From Pseudomonadaceae bacterium (GTDB taxonomy: Bacteria > Pseudomonadota > Gammaproteobacteria > Pseudomonadales > Pseudomonadaceae): a stretch of 64,000 nucleotides of DNA. Each line of letters opens with the position of its first letter. The first letter of the stretch is position 1. The translations under genes were made by a program, and so were the position numbers. Under the pieces are notes generated by a model. The model was not told the origin of the DNA. It ran no database searches and saw only the letters and a list, made by a program, of their open reading frames with translations. Shown piece after piece: positions 23,873-32,504 of this stretch. The stretch spans positions 124,001 to 188,000 of the forward strand of contig CAAFUS010000005.1 in NCBI GenBank assembly GCA_900766265.1, written 5' to 3'.

Positions 23873-24667
23873 TCAGCCGAACACAGTCACGGTCTGCCGG
23901 CTGAGCGCGACCAGCTCGCCGGCCGGTGTCCAAAGCGCCGCGGCGCAGTGCCCGTAGCCATCGCGGGCGTGCTCGATAATGGCGCGGTAGCGACACCAGT
24001 CATGGGTGTCGAGCGCCGGTACCGGCTGCACGAACTCGATGGTCCAGGTCAGCGAGCTTCCCGGCGCGAAGCTCGTCAAGTGGGGCAGCACCGCTGGAGG
24101 CCAGGCATCGACCAGCGCCAGCAGATGCGCCTCGTCGAGCGGCTCGCGCTCGACCTCTCCGCGCAGTCGCACCCAGCCACCCATTTCCCGCGAACGGTTA
24201 CCGCTGAAGGGCATCCCGCCGAGGGCCCAGCGCATCGCCAGGTGACGGGTGAATTCCGGCCCGCCCGGTACGTAGGGCAGTTCCTGGCACTGGTCGACCG
24301 GCAGCAGATCGGGCGCCTCCAGCGCCTCGACCGATACCGCGGAGTCACGGGAGGCGCCGAAGCTGCCCTGCACCAGCGTCACCACCTGACCATCCTGGGT
24401 CGCGCGGCCGAGCACTTGGCTGACAGCCCTGCCTTCACGCAGCATCTCGGCCTCGAAACGCGTGGGCGTCTCCACCGCCATCGGCCCGACGAAGGTGATG
24501 GCCAGCGAACGCACCGGCCGGTCGGCAGGCACCTGGGCCCGCATGGCCTCGTACACCAGCGCGGCGGCCAGGCCGCCAAAGCCTGCTCGCCCCTGGCCCC
24601 AGGTCGCGGGAATGCGAACCGAGAGCGGGTCCTGGCGCACGGCGTCGAGAAGTTGGGAAAGCGTCAT
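23873..24667 (-). CDS. Acyl-CoA thioesterase (TesB-like double hotdog)
   Basis: This 264-residue protein of the TesB/Acot4 double-hotdog type hydrolyses acyl-CoA. The N-terminal repeat has WGQGRAGFGGLAAALVYEAM and RSLAITFVGPM; the C-terminal repeat has SLTWTIEFVQPVPALDTHDW. In this family the second repeat usually carries the catalytic Asp, here likely in the PALDTHDW segment. The substrate range is unknown. It converges on the chemoreceptor gene with one base between stop codons, and there is no room for a separate terminator. Confidence 0.84.
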   Translation of the reverse strand: MTLSQLLDAVRQDPLSVRIPATWGQGRAGFGGLAAALVYEAMRAQVPADRPVRSLAITFVGPMAVETPTRFEAEMLREGRAVSQVLGRATQDGQVVTLVQGSFGASRDSAVSVEALEAPDLLPVDQCQELPYVPGGPEFTRHLAMRWALGGMPFSGNRSREMGGWVRLRGEVEREPLDEAHLLALVDAWPPAVLPHLTSFAPGSSLTWTIEFVQPVPALDTHDWCRYRAIIEHARDGYGHCAAALWTPAGELVALSRQTVTVFG

Positions 24668-24777
24668 TGCGGCCTCGGATACGGGTTATTTCGAGCCGAT
24701 CTTAGCGGCTGTCCGGCGGAGCGGCGAGCGAGGGGCGCCAATGAATGCCCCGCCATCGCGCCGAATGATCGGCGGGC

Positions 24778-26772
24778 TCAGCGAGCCCGCCGCCAGGGCA
24801 GTGCGCGGCGCAAGCTCCCCAACGCGCCGGGAAGCTGTTGCGCGGCCTGCTCGTCACCGGCGTAACGACAGGCCTCGTACAGCGAGCCGATGCTGCGAAT
24901 CTGGCCGGCTTGCTCGGGCAGCGCCCGTGCGGCTCGCTCGGCGAACGCCCTCGGCCCTTCGCCGGGTTGTCGGACCAGCCCCTGTCCGGCCAGCATCCGC
25001 TCGAAACGCAGGAATTGCCGGCGCAGCGGATCGCGTTCACGACGCCAGGGCTTGAGCAGAAACACCGCCAGCAGCCCGACCAGCATCGTACAGGCGCCCA
25101 CCAAGCCAAGGCCCAGCGTCTGCAGGTCGAAGCTACCGAACCAGCGGCGCAGCACGTCCATCTGCTGCTCGCCCTGGTAGCCGAGCACCCAGCGCTGCCA
25201 TCCGTAATTGAGGTTGTCCCAGCCCAGGCGCAGCTCGTTGAGCCAGCCGATGTCGCGAAACCGCATCAGCGACATCGGCGACTCGTCGAGTACGTGCTCT
25301 TCGCCCAGCGCCTGTTCGAGGCCGAATTCGATACGCTCGGGTGCGACCTGGAACGTCGGGTCGACGCTGATCCAGCCGCGACCCTGCACCCAGTATTCGA
25401 CCCACGCGTGGGCATCGTACTGGCGTACCGCGAGGTAATCGCCAGCGGGATTGTATTCGCCGCCCTGATAACCGGCCACGATGCGCGAGGGAATACCGGC
25501 AGCCCGCAGGAGAAACACCATCGATCCCGCGTAATGGATGCAGAAGCCCTGACGGGTCTGGAACAGGAAGTCATCCACGATATCGGCGCCAACCGGAGGC
25601 GGCTGCAAGGTGTAGCCGAACGGTTCGCGATTGAAATGGCGCAGCAGCGTGGCGACCACCTCCTCGGGACTCTGGGCGCTGCGTCGCAGCGCCTCGCCCC
25701 AGGCACGGCTGCGCGGGTTACCCGAGTCGGGCAGCTGCAGTGACTGGGCGAGCAGGTTGTCTGGCAGGACCTGCGGTTCGCGCAGCGCCTGTGGCCAGGA
25801 ACGCACCTCGTAGAGTAAGGGCTTATCGACAGGCATCGCGCGCTGCAGGTGGAAGTCTCCCATCATGCGCGCATCCCCTGCCTCGAGCTGCGGAACGTCC
25901 AGGGCGAACAGCCAGGGCCGGCCGCTGGGCTGCATCACGACGCTGTAGCCCAGTGCCTCACCCTGGGGCTGCCACTGTGGCGCCTGCGGGAGATAGGAGG
26001 AAAACGGCTGCGACCAGCGCCGACCATCGAACCGCTCGAAAGTGACTGCCCTCCAGTAGAGCTGCTCGCGCGGCGGCAGCGGACCTTCGAAACTGGCCCT
26101 GAACGCCAGCGCGCCGGAACGGCTCAATTCGGCGATATCGCCCGGCGCCATGCTTTCCGACAGGCCGGTCACGCCCTTGTCCGACGGGTTTGGCATCGAC
26201 CACAACGGGCCGAAGCGTGGGAAGAAGACGAACAGTACCAGCATCAGCGGCAGCGCCTGCAGCAGCATGCCGCCGGCCAGGCGTACGGTTGGCCAGGGGG
26301 CGGTATGCAGACGGTTCTGCTGCAGCCCGATCATCGCCGCCAGCAAGGCGATGATCGGTAGCAGACTGAAAAGCGCAGCGACGATGCTTTCCTCGAACAG
26401 GTAACTGGTCACCACCGCGAAGAACCCGAGCAGGATCAGCACCAGCGCATCGCGGCGGGTGCGCATCTCAACCAGCTTGAGCACGAAGGCGGCAATCAGT
26501 AGCACCACTCCGGCATCCAGCCCGACCAGACTGCCCCGCGAGGCGTAGACGCCCGCCCCGGCGCCGACCATCAGCGCGAACTTGGTCACGGCGCTCGGAT
26601 ATGGCGCGCGCATGCGGAAGATCTGGATGCGCCACAGGCCGCAACCCAGCCACAGCCCCACCACCCACGCTGGCAGATGCGACAGGTGCGGAAGGATCAC
26701 TAGAACCTGGGCGACCAGCAGCCAGATCAGGCTGTTGCGCGGGATGCTCCGGGCTGCGGTGACGCCGCTCAT
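24778..26772 (-). CDS. tgpA: Transglutaminase-like membrane enzyme TgpA
   Basis: TgpA is an inner-membrane protein with a periplasmic transglutaminase domain, reported to be required for growth in P. aeruginosa. The 664-residue protein has five to six N-terminal helices (about 10-190), a periplasmic region, the transglutaminase core, and one C-terminal helix near 550-575. The triad is visible as Cys in RQGFCIHYAGS, His in QYDAHAWVEYW and Asp in GWISVDPTF. It is the last gene of moxR-DUF58-tgpA; its ATG overlaps the DUF58 stop by 4 bases. The acceptor substrate in the envelope is not known. Confidence 0.94.
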   Translation of the reverse strand: MSGVTAARSIPRNSLIWLLVAQVLVILPHLSHLPAWVVGLWLGCGLWRIQIFRMRAPYPSAVTKFALMVGAGAGVYASRGSLVGLDAGVVLLIAAFVLKLVEMRTRRDALVLILLGFFAVVTSYLFEESIVAALFSLLPIIALLAAMIGLQQNRLHTAPWPTVRLAGGMLLQALPLMLVLFVFFPRFGPLWSMPNPSDKGVTGLSESMAPGDIAELSRSGALAFRASFEGPLPPREQLYWRAVTFERFDGRRWSQPFSSYLPQAPQWQPQGEALGYSVVMQPSGRPWLFALDVPQLEAGDARMMGDFHLQRAMPVDKPLLYEVRSWPQALREPQVLPDNLLAQSLQLPDSGNPRSRAWGEALRRSAQSPEEVVATLLRHFNREPFGYTLQPPPVGADIVDDFLFQTRQGFCIHYAGSMVFLLRAAGIPSRIVAGYQGGEYNPAGDYLAVRQYDAHAWVEYWVQGRGWISVDPTFQVAPERIEFGLEQALGEEHVLDESPMSLMRFRDIGWLNELRLGWDNLNYGWQRWVLGYQGEQQMDVLRRWFGSFDLQTLGLGLVGACTMLVGLLAVFLLKPWRRERDPLRRQFLRFERMLAGQGLVRQPGEGPRAFAERAARALPEQAGQIRSIGSLYEACRYAGDEQAAQQLPGALGSLRRALPWRRAR

Positions 26773-27737
26773 GGCGAGGCCACCGGAGTGGCGGACTCGC
26801 CGAACAGCGCCAAGGCCCGCAGGCAGTGATCGCGATGCGCCTGGTCATCGCCCGGACCAAGTAGCTGTGCCCCGAGCTTGAGCACGAACGGCTGATGGCG
26901 ATCGGTCAGTTCCAGCACAGCATGACAGAGCAGCGAGAGACGCGTTTCCAGATCGGCGTCCAGCGCGTCGAGATCGAGCAGCAGGTCGCGCCCGACCAGC
27001 GCCGCGAAATCCTTGACCAGCATGCCCTGGCCACGGGAATAGGCCTTCCAGTGCAGGCGCCGGCGCGACTCGCCCGGCTGCCAGGGCTTGAGGCCCTGGT
27101 AATCGTCTGCACCGGCACCCTGTGCCCGGACGCCCTCGTCCTCGCTGTCGTCGCCCCCAGCACGCCAGGGCAGTTCCCCTTCGAGCGGACGGGGGTAGAC
27201 CAACGCGGCGAGCTCCAGGTCGACCCAGCTCCAGGCCACCAGAATGCCCAGCGGGAAGCGACTTTCCACCCGTAGCCGGCCCGGCCTGAGCCAGCCCCGG
27301 CGCTGCGCCGGCAAGGCCAGTTCTACTTCACTGATGCCCTTGGCGGGCACGTCGAGCAGCTGCAGGCCGCTTTCCTTCCAGCCCAGCGCCACCGCCTGGT
27401 AGGCCGGGCCGCGGCTCTCCAGGCGCACCTTCAGACGCGCCTGCTCACCGACGAACACCGGCGCCGCACCGCCGGCCTGCAGCACTAGGCCGGCGAGGTT
27501 CCGCCAGGTATGCAGGATGGTCACGATGAAAACCGATCCGAGCAGGAAGGTCGCGCCATAGGCCAGGCTGTTCTGGTAATTGATCGCGGCCAGCAGCATC
27601 AGCAGCAGGGCCACGCCGAAGGCGATGCCCACGGCGGTGGGCAGGATGAAGATGCGGCGCTGGTCCAGGCGCACGCTGGCCGCCGGCGGGATGCGCTTGT
27701 CCAGCCAGCGGGCACCCAATCCGCGCAGTCGATTCAT
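26769..27737 (-). CDS. DUF58 domain protein of the moxR-tgpA operon
   Basis: This 322-residue protein from ATG 27737 (MNRLRGLGARWLDKR) has two close transmembrane helices at about 35-80, a middle beta-rich part, and the C-terminal DUF58 domain with the signature GLKPWQPGESRRRLHWKAYS. DUF58 proteins resemble von Willebrand A domains and are nearly always beside a MoxR ATPase. It is flanked by both partners, 22 bp after moxR and overlapping tgpA. A role as an adaptor that the MoxR ATPase acts on is the usual proposal; it has not been shown here. Confidence 0.9.
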   Translation of the reverse strand: MNRLRGLGARWLDKRIPPAASVRLDQRRIFILPTAVGIAFGVALLLMLLAAINYQNSLAYGATFLLGSVFIVTILHTWRNLAGLVLQAGGAAPVFVGEQARLKVRLESRGPAYQAVALGWKESGLQLLDVPAKGISEVELALPAQRRGWLRPGRLRVESRFPLGILVAWSWVDLELAALVYPRPLEGELPWRAGGDDSEDEGVRAQGAGADDYQGLKPWQPGESRRRLHWKAYSRGQGMLVKDFAALVGRDLLLDLDALDADLETRLSLLCHAVLELTDRHQPFVLKLGAQLLGPGDDQAHRDHCLRALALFGESATPVASP

Positions 27738-27759
27738 GCCGCGCAACCGACAGGCACAG

Positions 27760-28677
27760 TCACAGCGCTGGCACTTCGCGCAGTAGCCATTGCACCAGCG
27801 CACCGCCGCCATGTCCGGTCGGGTCGGCCCGTTCGCGTAGGCGATGCCCCACCACAGCCGGCAGCACCGCCTGCACGTCCTCTGGGATCACGTAGTCACG
27901 CTCGTCGAGATAGGCCCAGGCCCGGGCCGCGGCAAGCAACGCCAGGCTGCCACGCGGCGACAACCCCCAGGCGAACTGCGGCTGGGTGCGAGTGGCTTCA
28001 GCGATGCGCAGCACGTAATCGGCCAGCGCATCGCTTACCCGCACCGCCGCCACCGTCTGCTGCACGGCCGCGAGCCCGGCGTGATCTAAGATGGAATCCA
28101 GCCGAGGCAGCAGGTCGCGACGGGTCTCGCCCAGTAGCAGCGCCTTTTCCGCGGCCTTGGCCGGATAGCCCAGCGACAGGCGCATGAGGAAGCGGTCGAG
28201 CTGGGACTCGGGCAAGGTGAAGGTGCCACCCGAGCTGACCGGGTTCTGCGTGGCGATGACGAAGAACGGCTCGGGCAAGGGTCGGGTCGCGCCTTCGATG
28301 GTTACCTGCCCCTCCTCCATCGCCTCGAGCAGTGCGCTCTGGCTCTTGGGCGTGGCCCGGTTGATCTCGTCGGCCAGTACCAGCTCGGCGAAGATCGGCC
28401 CGGGGTGGAACACGAAGCGACTGGTATCCTTGTCGAACACCGAGGTGCCGAGGATGTCGCCGGGCAGCAGGTCGGAAGTGAACTGGATGCGCTGAAAGCT
28501 CAGCCCCATCACGCGCGCCAACGCATGGCTGAGGGTGGTCTTGCCCATGCCCGGCAGGTCTTCGAGCAACAGGTGCCCCCGTGCCAGCAGACAGGCCAGT
28601 GCCAGCCGCACTTGTGCATCCTTGCCCAGCAATACCGCATTGATGGCGTGCAGACAGGCATCCAGTTGACCACGCAT
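27760..28677 (-). CDS. moxR: MoxR-family AAA+ ATPase
   Basis: This is a 305-residue chaperone-like AAA+ ATPase. ATG 28677 (MRGQLDACLHAINAV) is preceded by AGAGGAG-like bases and gives the usual length; a longer frame exists upstream but without similarity. Walker A is EDLPGMGKTTLSHALA, Walker B is LVLADEINRATPKSQSALLEAMEE, and sensor 1 is FVIATQNPV. MoxR proteins are thought to assemble or activate partner complexes carrying vWA or DUF58 domains. It is the promoter-proximal gene of the operon with the DUF58 gene and tgpA, and divergent from the P-type ATPase gene 170 bp away. Confidence 0.93.
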   Translation of the reverse strand: MRGQLDACLHAINAVLLGKDAQVRLALACLLARGHLLLEDLPGMGKTTLSHALARVMGLSFQRIQFTSDLLPGDILGTSVFDKDTSRFVFHPGPIFAELVLADEINRATPKSQSALLEAMEEGQVTIEGATRPLPEPFFVIATQNPVSSGGTFTLPESQLDRFLMRLSLGYPAKAAEKALLLGETRRDLLPRLDSILDHAGLAAVQQTVAAVRVSDALADYVLRIAEATRTQPQFAWGLSPRGSLALLAAARAWAYLDERDYVIPEDVQAVLPAVVGHRLRERADPTGHGGGALVQWLLREVPAL

Positions 28678-28847
28678 ACCGCTCTCCTCTGTTGAACCCG
28701 CGATCCTATAGACCGCCGGTTGCCAGGCAAAGCGCCAGCAACCTTTGGTAACCAGAGTTGTGACCCGAACCTTGATCCACGCCGGTATCGACTCGGGTGC
28801 CACCTTCTAGGCTGTCTGCAATGCACTGATCGCTATCAGGAGGGTAC

Positions 28848-31532
28848 ATGAGCCCAATCCCCCGAGACTGGCACGGGCGTCCCGTGAACGATGCGCTGCA
28901 GCACCACGGCATCGACCGGCAGGGGCTCACCCCCGAGGAGGCCGAACGTCGCCTGGAGGCGTACGGCCCCAACCGCCTGCCGGAGCGCCGAGGCAACGGC
29001 CCCTTCAAGCGCTTCCTGCTGCAGTTTCACAACCTGCTGATCTACGTCCTGCTGCTGGCCACGCTGGTGACCCTGGCCCTGGGCCACTGGCTCGACAGCA
29101 TCGTGATCCTCGGCGTGGTGCTGATCAACGCGGTGGTCGGCTTCGTACAGGAAGGCAAGGCCGAGCAGGCGATGCGCGCGATACAGCAGATGCTCACCCT
29201 GGACAGCCGGGTGCGACGCGCCGGCCAGGTCACCAGCCTGCCGGCCGAGCGGCTGGTGCCGGGGGACGTGGTGCTGCTAGAAGCCGGTGACCGGGTGCCG
29301 GCCGACCTTCGGCTCCTCGAGAGCCGGGATCTGCGTATCGAGGAGGCCGCGCTGACCGGCGAGTCATTGCCGGTCGACAAGCAGACCGAGGCCGTGCACC
29401 CCGACGCCTGCCTGGGCGACCGCAGCAGCATGGCCTTTTCCGGCACCCTGGTCACCGCCGGCAGCGGCTGCGGTGTAGTGGTCGCCACCGGCGCAGACAC
29501 CGAACTGGGGCGTATCAGCCACATGCTCGGCGAGGTGGTCAGCCTGCAGACGCCCCTGCTCACCGACATGGCCCGCTTTGCCCGGCAGCTGACGCTGATC
29601 GTTCTCGGCCTCGCCGTGGTGACCTTCACGTTCGGCGTGATGCTGCGAGGCTATGCGGTCGACGACATGCTGCTCGCCGCGGTCGGCCTTGCGGTCGCGG
29701 CAATACCGGAGGGCCTGCCAGCCGTGCTGACCATCACCCTGGCGCTCGGTGTCAGGCGCATGGCCCGGCGGAGGGCAATCGTTCGACGCCTGCCGGCGGT
29801 CGAAAGCCTCGGCGCGGTCACGGTCATCTGCTCGGACAAGACCGGCACGCTGACGCGCAACGAAATGACCGTCCAGCAGGTGTTCACCGCCGCGCATCGC
29901 TACCGGGTGGAAGGCGTCGGTTACGCACCCCAGGGCAGCATCGAACCACAAACGCTCTCCGGCGCGTCCGACGAGCCGAGCGACCTGCTAGCTCTTGCAC
30001 GCGCCGGCCTCCTGTGCAACAGCGCGAGCCTGCGGCAGGACAACGGCCAATGGTCCATCACCGGCGACCCCACCGAAGCCGCCCTGCTCACCCTCGCCGG
30101 CAAGCTCGGGATGCAGAGCGAGCAGGAAGCGGCGCACCTGCCGCGTGTCGACACCATCCCCTTCAGCTCGGAACGTCGCTGCATGGCCAGCCTGCACCAC
30201 GACAATGTCGGTCACGCGGTGATCTACCTGGTCGGCGCACCGGAGCGCTTGCTGGAGGTATGCAACCGCCAGTGGCGAGACGGCTCCACCCAGCCGCTGG
30301 ATCCCGACTACTGGCACGGGGTGCTGGCCGACGGTGCGAGCCAGGGCCTGCGCATGCTCGGCCTGGCGTTGAGGCCGCTAGAAAATTCGCAACACATGCT
30401 CAGCTACGAGGACCTCGAAGGCGATTTCGTGTTGCTGGGTCTGGTCGGCATGCTCGACCCGCCGCGGGACGAAGCCATCGCCGCCATCGCCCAATGCCAC
30501 AGCGCCGGCGTCGCGGTGAAGATGATCACCGGCGATCACGCCGCCACCGCCCGGGCCATCGCAGCCCGGCTCGGTCTGGGTGAGGGCGAAGCGTTGACCG
30601 GCGCCGATCTGGACCAGCTCGACGACACGGAACTCGACCCGCGCCTTGCGGGCACCGCGGTGTTCGCCCGCACCAGCCCGGCCCACAAGCTGCGCCTGGT
30701 CCAGCGCCTGCAGGCTTGCGGCGCACGGGTGGCCATGACCGGCGACGGGGTCAACGACGCGCCCGCGCTCAAACGCGCCGATATCGGCGTGGCGATGGGC
30801 ATCAAAGGGACCGAAGCGGCGAAGGAAGCCGCGCAGATGGTGCTCGCCGACGACAATTTCGCGACCATCACCTACGCGGTCGAGGAAGGCCGCACGGTCT
30901 ACGACAATCTGAAGAAGTCGATCCTGTTCATCCTGCCGACCAACGCCGGCCAGGCCCTGGCGTTATTAGCGGCGATCGCCCTCGGCCTTACCCTGCCGAT
31001 CACCCCGTTGCAGATCCTCTGGGTCAACATGATCACCGCGGTCACCCTGGCCCTGGCGCTCGCCTTCGAACCTGCTGAAGCCGACCTGATGCAACGCCCC
31101 CCGCGCGACCCCCGCACACCGCTACTGTCACCGCAGCTGCTGATGCGCGTATTGCTGGTTGCCGCACTGATCACCGCGTTCAGCCTGGGGTCGTTCCTCT
31201 GGGCCGAGCAGGCGGGATGGACCCTGGAAGCGAGCCGTACGCTTGCGGTCAATGCGCTGGTGGCCTGCGAGGTCGGCTATCTGTTCAGCAGCCGCCGGCT
31301 TAACGCCCCGGCGCGCTTCAGCTGGCGCGACAACCCCATGGTCTGGAGCATGGTCGGATTGATCGTGTTGCTGCAGCTGGCCTTCACCCATTGGTCGCCG
31401 CTGCAGCGGCTGTTCGACACCGAAGCACTCGATGGCTGGGCCTGGCTCGCCTGCCTGGCCGCGGGCGCCGCGGCGTGCGCGCTGGTCGAGCTGGAGAAGG
31501 CCGTCAGGCGTCGAAGGGGCCGGCGCCTCTAG
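28848..31532 (+). CDS. P-type cation ATPase, P2 class (CtpF-like), ion unknown
   Basis: This 894-residue cation pump has the actuator motif LTGES near residue 170, M4 IPEGLPA near 286, phosphorylation site DKTGTLT near 330, nucleotide domain, and hinge GDGVNDAPA near 631. About ten helices are expected. The ion-site helices are unusual for a calcium pump: M5 reads PTNAGQALAL (Gln in place of the usual Glu) and M6 reads WVNMITAVTLALAL (Ala in place of the Asp of calcium pumps). This resembles the CtpF-like bacterial group more than SERCA, so calcium is not certain. A strong ribosome site (CAGGAGGG) precedes the ATG. It converges on the flavin reductase with 2 bp between. Confidence 0.9.
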   Translation: MSPIPRDWHGRPVNDALQHHGIDRQGLTPEEAERRLEAYGPNRLPERRGNGPFKRFLLQFHNLLIYVLLLATLVTLALGHWLDSIVILGVVLINAVVGFVQEGKAEQAMRAIQQMLTLDSRVRRAGQVTSLPAERLVPGDVVLLEAGDRVPADLRLLESRDLRIEEAALTGESLPVDKQTEAVHPDACLGDRSSMAFSGTLVTAGSGCGVVVATGADTELGRISHMLGEVVSLQTPLLTDMARFARQLTLIVLGLAVVTFTFGVMLRGYAVDDMLLAAVGLAVAAIPEGLPAVLTITLALGVRRMARRRAIVRRLPAVESLGAVTVICSDKTGTLTRNEMTVQQVFTAAHRYRVEGVGYAPQGSIEPQTLSGASDEPSDLLALARAGLLCNSASLRQDNGQWSITGDPTEAALLTLAGKLGMQSEQEAAHLPRVDTIPFSSERRCMASLHHDNVGHAVIYLVGAPERLLEVCNRQWRDGSTQPLDPDYWHGVLADGASQGLRMLGLALRPLENSQHMLSYEDLEGDFVLLGLVGMLDPPRDEAIAAIAQCHSAGVAVKMITGDHAATARAIAARLGLGEGEALTGADLDQLDDTELDPRLAGTAVFARTSPAHKLRLVQRLQACGARVAMTGDGVNDAPALKRADIGVAMGIKGTEAAKEAAQMVLADDNFATITYAVEEGRTVYDNLKKSILFILPTNAGQALALLAAIALGLTLPITPLQILWVNMITAVTLALALAFEPAEADLMQRPPRDPRTPLLSPQLLMRVLLVAALITAFSLGSFLWAEQAGWTLEASRTLAVNALVACEVGYLFSSRRLNAPARFSWRDNPMVWSMVGLIVLLQLAFTHWSPLQRLFDTEALDGWAWLACLAAGAAACALVELEKAVRRRRGRRL

Positions 31533-31534
31533 GC

Positions 31535-32143
31535 TCAGTCAGGGCGCCGCATGTCGAAGCGCTCGCGGGTATAGCTGTAGCTGCTGCCACCGAGCCGGCC
31601 GACCAGATCGAGTCGGCCCGGGTCGATCCGCCCTCGCTCGTCGAGCACGCGGTCGTCGATATGGGCCAGCAACACCTGGGCGAAAATCAGGTGGCAATTA
31701 GGCTGCTCGGGCGGATAGGGCATGACCTGGGCCGCCCGGCATTCGAAGGCGACCGCAGCGCCAGAGACCCGTGGCGGGCGAACCTGCGAGGACGCTTCGC
31801 CGGCGATCCCACAGCACTCGAACTCGCTAATGCCCTGCCCCAGGGACGCCGCGCTGGCATTCATCGCCTCGGCCTGTCCGGCGCTGACCAGTTGGATCAC
31901 CAGCTCGCCGGTGTCCATGACGTTGCGCGCGGTGTCCTTTGGTTCACCGTTGCCGCGCAAGCCAACGTTGACCATCAGCGTAGGCGGCTCGTCGCTGATG
32001 ACCTGAAAGAAACTGAAGGGCGCGAGATTGCTGATCCCCGCCGGCGAGCAGGTCGACACCCAGGCGATGGGCCGCGGGATGACGGTCGAGCCGAGCCAGC
32101 GGTAGGCCTCGAGCGGGCTCAGCGCGGAGAAATCGAGTTGCAT
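31535..32143 (-). CDS. Flavin reductase family protein (FMN-binding split barrel)
   Basis: This 202-residue protein from ATG 32143 (MQLDFSALSPLEAYRWLGS) has the split-barrel motifs VIPRPIAWVSTCSPAGISNLAP and SFFQVISDEPPTLMV, which bind FMN in this family. Members reduce flavin with NAD(P)H or are oxidoreductases of unknown substrate. The later segment MPYPPEQPNCHLIFAQVLLAHIDD closes the fold. Its frame is open further upstream, but that portion lies in the gap before the lipoprotein gene and lacks similarity. It has no monooxygenase partner nearby, so the biological role is open. Confidence 0.85.
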   Translation of the reverse strand: MQLDFSALSPLEAYRWLGSTVIPRPIAWVSTCSPAGISNLAPFSFFQVISDEPPTLMVNVGLRGNGEPKDTARNVMDTGELVIQLVSAGQAEAMNASAASLGQGISEFECCGIAGEASSQVRPPRVSGAAVAFECRAAQVMPYPPEQPNCHLIFAQVLLAHIDDRVLDERGRIDPGRLDLVGRLGGSSYSYTRERFDMRRPD

Positions 32144-32225
32144 GGGAACTCCGGAATGCCGGGCAGCGAGCCCGGCGAATGTCTGCAGCCCGGCAGGTAC
32201 GCCGGGCGAAGCGCTGTCGGACCGG

Positions 32226-32504
32226 TCAGCGACCGGCGCGTGACTCGCGGATGTAGAAGCGTGCCTTCTCTGCCTTTTCGCTGCAGCCACGGAAGGCTTC
32301 GAATTGCTGCTGAGTCTTGGCACCGGTCAGCAGCGCCAGCGCCTTGGAGTAACTGACGGTGCCGGCGAAGCCTTCGGCCTCGGCCAGATCCAGCTCTGCC
32401 CAGGCGGCGCTCAGCTGGCTGGCACAGGCGTCGCGGTAGGCGGTCTTGCCCGCGCAACCGGTCAGGACCAGCAGGATGAACGACAAAGCGATACAGCCTT
32501 TCAT
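32226..32504 (-). CDS. Small lipoprotein at the end of the selD-selU operon
   Basis: This 92-residue protein has a lipoprotein signal (MKGCIALSFILLVLTGCAGK; lipobox LTGC with the lipidated Cys at residue 17) and a short helical mature part with two more cysteines. It should sit in the outer membrane facing the periplasm. The ATG overlaps the selU stop by 4 bases (ATGA), so it is translated from the sel transcript. I recall similar small lipoproteins in Pseudomonas but no function. Why a lipoprotein is coupled to tRNA selenation is unexplained. Confidence 0.82.
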   Translation of the reverse strand: MKGCIALSFILLVLTGCAGKTAYRDACASQLSAAWAELDLAEAEGFAGTVSYSKALALLTGAKTQQQFEAFRGCSEKAEKARFYIRESRAGR

